From NCBI RefSeq assembly GCF_000003605.2, contig NW_003140812.1, positions 974,366 through 1,004,673 on the forward strand: a stretch of 30,308 bases of DNA, in the 5' to 3' direction. Positions 24,041 through 30,308 of this stretch are shown in pieces. The position numbers and the translations under genes are program-made. The notes under the pieces are model-generated. The model had not been told where the DNA came from and searched no databases. It worked only from the letters and a program-made list of their open reading frames with translations. This DNA comes from Saccoglossus kowalevskii. Its lineage: Eukaryota > Hemichordata > Enteropneusta > Harrimaniidae. Position 1 is the stretch's first letter; each line of letters opens with the position of its first letter.

Positions 24041-27000
24041 TTATACCCATGGACTTATGCATTCTCCCATCCCATCAAAATTAGCACGCGGAAATATTCG
24101 TGACTGGCCAAGCAAGGTCTCTTTGGAAAAGTTATGTAGTTTTGCCAGCATTTCAGCTACAATATGGTGATTTATCTCTGATAAGTCAGTTGTTTCAGTT
24201 GGATCGTCTTCTATGTTATATAGTCGCACCATACGTGTTGCGTCGAAATCAGGATCCTCTATTACACTATGCTCGGAGTTCATCTCTTTGGGTTTAACCC
24301 AATCACTTGCTCCTAATACACAAACAAACACAAAACAACAGAATAAAAACAAATAATTATATTTTGTTCACACAAAAACTGTTGTATACGGGTAATATTG
24401 ATAAAGAAACGCTCACCTCCAATTGGACCAGTCAATAACTTCCATTTTCCCATTTTCATCGCTGCACGTGTTGTAATGTCAAAAGGATGATTTTTAAATA
24501 TACCAGTTCTATAGCGTGTACTCGCTTTATTATCTTTCACAAGTTCAATCAGCACATCGTCGCGCCGAGATTTTCCTTCCCCACTGTAAGATATCAATGA
24601 AACAATTCATATTGTACGACTACCTTTTTGCATGTATTTTAGTAAAAACATACTATCCAACCGAATACTGGCACAGCAACAACAACGGGAAACACTAAGA
24701 TCACGGTTTCACACAATGAAGATTGATACGTAAGTGTCGCACATACGTTACCATCTTCCACTGATCAACTCCGTATAGCTTCTTTCCGACATGTGGATTT
24801 GCACCAGCCAATGTTACTAACGTTGGAAACCAGTCTGTGATATGCATCAAACCTGTATTCTCAGTACCACGTGAGTGATGTGGAAGCAATTCACCATAAA
24901 CAAACCCAACTGCTTTTACACCTCCTTCCCAAATTGTATGTTTTCCTCCTCTCAGAGGCCAGTTGCTGCCAGCCGATCTTTCTACAGCACCGCCATTGTC
25001 TGCAATGATATATGCATACATTAAGTTAGCAAACATTTGGAACACACTAAAACTGAAATTACGAACATTGAACTGGATAGTATTATCTGACGGATTCTGG
25101 TCAGATAATGAATTTTTAATTTATTTAGAAACAATGATTTTCGACCTTCATTATTATGTTAAATGACATGCAGCTGATCCTGCCAACTGATTACCTATAT
25201 GTGTGATAACGTAAACAAGCTCGTTGTGTAACAATAATTGCATGTGATAAGAGTGTTCATTGTACTATACGTCTACATACTAACGACAATTTTTCAAATA
25301 CCATGGCGGTTGAAGTTCAACAAGCATTTCTTCAACAATATCACATACCACAGCCTCCAAGGGCACACATAATAATGGCGTGATAACAAATCAGTGTTCA
25401 TTTTATAAGCAAACATTAATAAAATTATCACAAGCAGGTATATTATGAATGTGTTTGTATTACTTATTACCAGAAGTAAAAACGATTATACTGTTTTTCA
25501 ACATGTCTTTCTCTTCAAGGGCTTCAGTGATATTCGCGATAGCCTCGTCTACACATGATGTCATCGCTGCATATGTTCGTCTATCCTCGTCATATATTGT
25601 TGACTCGTATTGTTTCAAATACGAGGATGGAACTTCAAGAGGTGTGTGTACAGCGGAGAATGACAGGTAAAGAAAAAATGGCTGTGATATGAAGATGAAG
25701 ATATTACAATATATCAGTTTACTGCAAATTTGTACATTTTGTTGACTCAACAGTATCAAAGTATAATGTTTGTTGCAACTGCTTGCTGGATGAAACACTT
25801 ATAACATATGAATCACGGTATATATCTATCAATTAGTGATCAATTAGAATGTATCATGGTATTTTAAGATAATAAACTTATCAGTCATTAACCTAAAATA
25901 AACTTACTTTGTTTTGATCATGGGCATTAATTATATTCTTTCCTTCATTTGCATAAATTGTTGTGGAATATTTACCAATATACTGCTTAGCTATGCAATC
26001 ATCATTTTTTCTGAGGTTGTGCATATGATTAAAATGATCGGAGTGTGTATAATGCTCTATGCCTGCTCCAACGAAACCTATTTGCATAATTGAATAAGTA
26101 AACAAATAATACGCCACTGAAAATTAGGAATTATATTTAATATTTATATATTAATCGATCATAGCACTAGATTTGATTTACGTAAAAATACCACTCTTAC
26201 TCATTTAAACCACTTTTCAGGCCTTTGGTTTAGTGATGGAAACAACACAAGAACGTGGGTACTCGGATATAAACGCCGAAAAAAATCGTTCAAGCTTTGC
26301 TTCTTCGGGCTCGTACATTAGCCAAAAGAGCGTTTTTTTATATTCGACAACGCTCATTTTCGAGGCAGTGTTTCTCAACTATACTCAAAATAAATTGAAA
26401 GATTTACCAATCGGTTAAAGTGCTAGTGCATTGGAATCAACAATGTATCATATGCTTCCTCATTAACTTATGAATAATTCAAAGCATGACATTTGATATT
26501 TGAATGATACTTAAAATGCTCACCGAAAAATGTGTCAAATCCTCTGTTATGAGGCAAGCAATTATCCGAGTAAAACCCACAATGCCATTTACCAATTATG
26601 TGGGTTGAATAGCCAACTTGTTTCAGCGGCTGTGCTATAGTAGTCTCGTCCAATGGCAAGGACCGAGGATGGTATCCGAAACCATGGCGCTGAATTCCTA
26701 GTTGAATCTTGAAGTGAAAAAAAGCATGTGGTAAATGAGAATAGGAGTTACAATACAACTGATATTTGGTTTTCGTCTTCCATCCTGTATCTTTTCCTGT
26801 TTTTTTATTATAGATATAGAGATTATTAAACGATAGTGAAACAAAGTCTATCGTACTAATCCGCCTATTGCCACATTAGTAACGAGGAATATCAAATGCA
26901 ATTCTATATGTGTGTCGTGTGCTCGTAATTAAAATTTCAATATGCTATTTGGAAATCAGCAACATGTATCACGAGAGCAGATTGAAATGTACGGGATACA

Positions 27001-27477
27001 TACAGAAAAATATGCATTATTTAAAAATAAAGCAACACCGTCAACGCAGCGTAAATTTTGTAATATCAGTATATATCATGTAATGAAGAATATCACAACA
27101 ATATTTTTCATCTATTTCTGTGCAGTTGTTTTTTTGTTCAACGATTTTGTCTTTTTTAATCTGGTCTGCTAATTTGAGTATAGTCGTAGTCGAATCACAT
27201 AATCGAAAATAAAATAATATTTTCAACTCACAGCATGTCTTCCAGTCATCAACATATTCCTTGATGGAAGGCAATGGCTTGCCACGTAGTAATTCAGAAG
27301 TTTTACTCCGCTACCGGCAAGTCTATCGATCGTAGGCGTCTTGAACACGGGATTATTATAACCAACGTCATTCCATCCAAGATCATCTACAACGATAAAA
27401 ATGATATGTGGAGGTTTTTCTTGACCCAATACATTACCTGATACCAGAAGCAGCAGGGTAAAAATGACCGTATTCAT
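24041..27477 (-). CDS. arylsulfatase B-like sulfatase, seven exons, complete
   Basis: Exons: 27477-27232, 26707-26524, 26077-25908, 25681-25471, 24999-24747, 24583-24417 and 24312-24041. All introns are GT-AG and phases (0,1,0,1,2,1) agree. The product is 500 residues; human ARSB has 533. Residues 1-18 ([18 protein letters not shown]) look like a signal peptide. Signature one is C69-L-P-S-R73, where Cys becomes formylglycine; signature two is [11 protein letters not shown] (114-124). The expected metal- and sulfate-binding residues are all present: D31, D32, C69, R73, K122, H124, H212, D271, N272, K290. N-glycosylation sequons are at N250 and N471. The family hydrolyses sulfate esters of glycosaminoglycans or other sulfated carbohydrates in lysosomes or outside the cell; the substrate here is unknown. 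WPLRG-K-WEGGV and the PW C-terminus place it with ARSB/ARSI/ARSJ. The ATG at 27477 is the first in frame after a stop at 27522-27520. Leu70 in signature one is unusual. Confidence 0.95.
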
Positions 27478-27522
27478 CTTTCCAAATCGAATGAATACAC
27501 GCAGTTTTCTCAATGTGTATTA

Positions 27523-27600
27523 CATATATTACTGGTATGGAACTAACCGCAATGACGTAAGTGATGACCCATGATGGATTAACTGAATAACTAATAAAAG
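27523..27600 (-). promoter_or_regulatory. possible core promoter of the sulfatase, CRE-like site
   Basis: TTACGTCA (minus strand, 27560-27553) is a CREB/ATF-type site about 75-85 bases upstream of the sulfatase ATG. No convincing TATA box or initiator is visible. ATG at 27477 has A at -3 (AAGATGA), which is acceptable for animal initiation. The site is a motif match only. Confidence 0.25.
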
Positions 27601-28160
27601 CGATGATGAAATGATATTTACCAATCTAAAAGGTGTTAGAAAATTTATATTTGTATTTGCCTAAGTCCGATGGCAAATGATGACACATGATGACCTTATA
27701 ATTATTTGGGTAAGATAATGCAAATATGTACTTATGTGTTGACATTAAATCTACAATAAACACAATGAACGCATGTATTAGGAGATCAAATAGAGTACAA
27801 TGTACGTGTTATTGTCTCTTTTATTTTGACAGTATGTTTGGAATATCATTATATTATATCCTGTGCGTGTGCTAAGTTTGTAAATACAATGATGTTCGTT
27901 TGTAACGATGTTTAACAACAAGACTAGGCAACTTCTGTTTTAAATATAATTGTTCAATAAAAATTACATGCACTATATACAATTGCTAAAAATTACAATA
28001 CAAATTGTTTATTAAAACGAATTACATCGTTTATTATATAGATCAATATATAGGCGGTATATGTTGTAAATGTCTAGATAATGTTTTTGATTTTAAAAGC
28101 ATAAAGTTGTTATTACTGTTAAATTACATCACATGTGGTTCAGAAAGTGACAAAAATATT
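27601..28160. other. interval between LINE coding end and sulfatase
   Basis: AT-rich, with no gene. The right part is expected to hold the 3' untranslated tail of the LINE (minus strand), but no poly(A) stretch, short tail repeat or target-site duplication marks its end by eye. The words ATGATG and GATGAC recur between 27560 and 27700. Any long upstream regulatory DNA of the sulfatase would have to lie here. Confidence 0.5.
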
Positions 28161-28810
28161 TTATACGATATCTCGAGGGAATATCAGTTCTTGGTTATTA
28201 ACTTCTGCTAATCCGCTGTTGATGCACCAGTGATCTTCGAAGCAGTCCAGTTTCTTTATGATTTTATAGTACCAGTATTCACCTTCTATTCTGCAGCGTA
28301 GCCTTTCCTTGAACATACAAGTGACATCTGTTTTCGCATCTCCATTCATCCTGTTCCGTCTGGTCAGATGGATTGCCATTTTAGCAGATAGAAACAGGAA
28401 GTTCATAAGCCCATGTATTCGATTTTCGGTGGTATAGCTATCTCTGTTTGGACTTGGAGGGCCCAACACAAACCACCAGGGAGGGTATTTAATATTTGTG
28501 GAGTGAAGCTTTACACATAGACGGTGAATTAGTTGAAAAAAGTGGCTGTAACCGGGGACACTGTATGGCAGAAAGGGCAACCAGCCGTATCTGCATAAGT
28601 GCAAGAAAGCATAAATTGACCAGTAGAATAGGCACCATGGAGGATTCGCCATTGTAAATCACTGCCTTCTCTCTTCAGTATGGGAGGGAGATAGCATAAT
28701 TTAAAACACGGTTTAACTGATGTTGGTAGTGAAAGTAAATAACGCCAAACTGTGTCAAGGTTGTTGCGTAGATGAGAGTGCAGTTGCGAAAGTGTTGCGA
28801 AAATAAACCA
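28161..28810 (-). pseudogene. LINE ORF2 C-terminal segment
   Basis: After the tandem stops the same frame continues with LHSHLRNNLDTVWRYLL, SDLQWRILHGAYSTGQF and AGCPFCH. The last is the Cys-rich motif typical of LINE C-termini. A run of six T at 28541-28536 (minus strand) is then one base short, and the following frame carries the end: NFLFLSAKMAIHLTRRNRM, RCRIEGEYWYY, CFEDHWCINSGLAEVNNQELIF and a stop at 28163-28161. The end of the frame matches the expected end of the protein in this group. Confidence 0.85.
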
Positions 28811-28816
28811 TTACTA

Positions 28817-29756
28817 TACGCAATATCTAAACTGCAACTTACTGCTGTCTGTGTTTGTGTCTTCGCTCTGACAGCTGTCTGACACATTAGAGCTACCACA
28901 ACAGTCGTTGTCCATTGACCAATATTCAGTTATTTTCTGTATGAGATTCTCTGGTATAGATTGTTTGAGAATGTATAGTGCTTTCTCCAATGAACTTAGT
29001 GAATAGATTGGCACTAGCTGGTGTAAATCGGCACAAGTCGTCCAGCGACGTTCATCATGATTAATCATGTCACCAATAGTACACAACCCTGCATCTACAA
29101 AGTGCGTAAAGACAAAGGATTCATTCCTTATAGAATGACAAATGAGTTCATTGTAAAAAAGTGGTTCATTAAAAATGTCTATAATTGTGTGTGGTACACC
29201 AGTACGATTAGTATTAAAAGACAGCAATGTCAGTAAAAGTGTGCTGTAAAAATTTGAAATACTTTGAGAAATTGAACACTGAAAGCAGGTGACAAATAAC
29301 TGTTTATTATAGTTCATATCGTTAGAATATTGCAAAAAATAATCGGTGAAGGGAAAACATGGATGTATATTCATAGAATAAAGATATATCTGAATATATT
29401 GTATGTCGAAGGCTTTTATACGGCTTGACACATGCACAAGCCCTTGACCACCATCTTTTAGAGGAGTATAGAGACGTTCAGCAGGTTTCAAATGCCGCCC
29501 CTGCCAGAAAAAACTCGAGGAAGATTTCCTTCACAACAGCAGTAGGTGGAGTTAGACAAACAAGTCTGTGAAAGCATTTCGTAGCTGGAAGTTGGTTGAT
29601 AATGATGATTCGACCTCGATATGATATAAATCGAGCATAGCGCCGCCACCAGTCCAACTTTGATTTAACCTTTTGAACCATTTCAATCGAGTTATTTACA
29701 ATATAGTCTTTGGTATTTCCAATATAGACACCAAGAAACTTCAGTCCTACATTGTT
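28817..29756 (-). pseudogene. LINE ORF2 region behind the reverse transcriptase
   Basis: From 29756 the frame continues GLKFLGVYIGNTKDYI, then KSKLDWWRRY--ISYRGRIIIINQLPA, the conserved segment after the reverse transcriptase. At 29508-29513 a run of six T (minus strand) is one base too long for continuity. The next frame resumes with FFWQGRH and DGGQGLVHVSSRIKAF and stays open for about 225 codons, including EPLFYNELI and FTHFVDAGLCTIGDMIN. It ends at TAG-TAA (28816-28811). Its exact function is unknown in this LINE group. Confidence 0.85.
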
Positions 29757-30308
29757 CTACGTAATTCCCAAGGGAGAATCAGATCTGTTTTTCCAGCATC
29801 CGACCCATAGCCCACGAGATTTATTAAGATTCACCTTTGCATTGCTGGCTTTTTCATAAACAGCAAGCCACGTAGACAGTTTTAAAAAATCTTCATTTTT
29901 GCTTATAAAGAAGCTGACATCATCGGCGTAGGCTGTTAAATTACACTTTCTGTTTGATTTAGGAATCTGAATACCTTTTATGTTACTTTTAGTTCTAATT
30001 TTGTGCAATAACGGTTCGATTGCAACAGCAAATAACTGTCCAGATAGGGCGCACCCTTGGCGTATACCTCGCATAAATGATACCGGTGCAGTTAGAGAAT
30101 CATTTATACGAATTAGGCTCTGTGAGCCAGTATAAATTAATTTAATATAGTTAATAAATTGTTGCCCAAAACCAAATGCAGTCAAAGTTTTGAATAGGTA
30201 GTCATGGTGCACTCGATCAAAGGCCTTTTCTTGGTCGAGTGCAACAATGCCAAGCGGCAGGTTGGATAGGTTGCAATAGTCAACAACATCACACAAAAGG
30301 TGAATGTT
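29757..30308 (-). pseudogene. LINE ORF2 reverse transcriptase segment
   Basis: This frame is open from the window edge to TAG at 29757-29759. It starts inside the domain with NIHLLCDVVDYCN. Motif A is LDQEKAFDRV, with the catalytic Asp about 29 residues from the edge. RGIRQGCALSGQL is the segment before the active site; most relatives have Pro where this has Ala. AYADDV (Asp codons at 29924-29919) is the catalytic YADD box. NKSRGLWVG follows. The enzyme family copies element RNA into DNA at a nicked target. The TAG stands where relatives have Trp (a TGG to TAG change), because the same frame continues with GLKFLGVYIG. Confidence 0.9.

Larger units (their letters stand above)
28161..30308 (-). 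mobile_element. Tx1-group LINE (L1 superfamily), 3' part, decayed
   Basis: The minus strand carries, in order, the reverse transcriptase, the region behind it and the C-terminus of an ORF2 protein. It reads off the right edge of the window, so the endonuclease and any ORF1 lie outside. Word-level similarity to the Xenopus Tx1 ORF2 group is strong: LDQEKAFDRV, SLTAPV-F-RGIRQGC-LSGQL, AYADDV, DGGQGLV, LQWRILHGA, CPFC. Four lesions interrupt it: TAG at 29757-29759, a one-base-type frameshift in a six-base run at 29508-29513, tandem TAG-TAA at 28816-28811, and a second frameshift in a six-base run at 28536-28541. It cannot make a full protein as read. Confidence 0.9.

Noticed and set aside
23820-24170. 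116-codon open frame on the plus strand
   Set aside because: It is antisense to the last sulfatase exon and has no recognisable domain.
24746-24752. Alternative splice donor GTAACG five bases before the chosen end of sulfatase exon 5
   Set aside because: It would leave phase 0, but exon 6 needs phase 2. The donor GTATGT at 24746 gives phase 2, and its consensus is better.
27511-27513. Earlier start of the sulfatase, 12 codons upstream
   Set aside because: The codon is TTG, not ATG. It lies just after an in-frame stop at 27522-27520, and the ATG at 27477 begins a typical signal peptide.
28675-28899. Separate 74-codon minus-strand gene
   Set aside because: It is an out-of-frame reading of the LINE ORF2; the neighbouring frame carries the conserved WRILHGA and CPFC motifs.

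Overview
The window is AT-rich animal DNA. The evidence for an animal genome is a gene split by short GT-AG introns, a decayed Tx1-type LINE, microsatellites and long gene-free spacers. The lineage cannot be fixed from the sequence. A marine invertebrate is plausible, because ARSB-type sulfatases are often expanded there, but that is inference. No bacterial-style operons, tRNA, rRNA, CRISPR array or viral genes were found.

Layout: positions 1 to about 24,000 hold no protein gene that I can support. They do hold several repeat structures. These are a degenerate array built on GCTACTTGAAA (3014-3246), a compound CTAA/ATAA microsatellite (5586-5768), and an interspersed-repeat-like region with a minisatellite, heat-shock-element-like sites and a duplicated palindromic motif (7106-8165). 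Further along are a fold-back segment with three alternative arms (14355-14406), a GC-richer patch (about 14570-14760), an LTR-like or promoter-like patch (16270-16650), and two apparently related tandem arrays (20613-20960 and 22935-23415).

Positions 24041-27477 (minus strand) hold one complete seven-exon gene for a secreted or lysosomal sulfatase of the arylsulfatase B group. All splice phases agree and give a 500-residue protein. It has a signal peptide, the formylglycine motif Cys-Leu-Pro-Ser-Arg and all ten expected active-site residues. Two overlapping poly(A) signals lie about 50 bases past the stop.

Positions 28161-30308 (minus strand, running off the right edge) hold the C-terminal part of the ORF2 protein of a LINE of the Tx1 group (L1 superfamily). 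It keeps a recognisable reverse transcriptase with a YADD centre. It is broken by a nonsense codon, a pair of tandem stops and two one-base-type frameshifts, both in six-base homopolymer runs. The LINE lies just upstream of the sulfatase on the same strand, with its coding end about 0.68 kb from the sulfatase ATG.

I found no convincing new multi-gene system. The points most worth a second look are the unusual Leu in the sulfatase modification motif, the repeat arrays that share a core, and the LINE-to-sulfatase arrangement.
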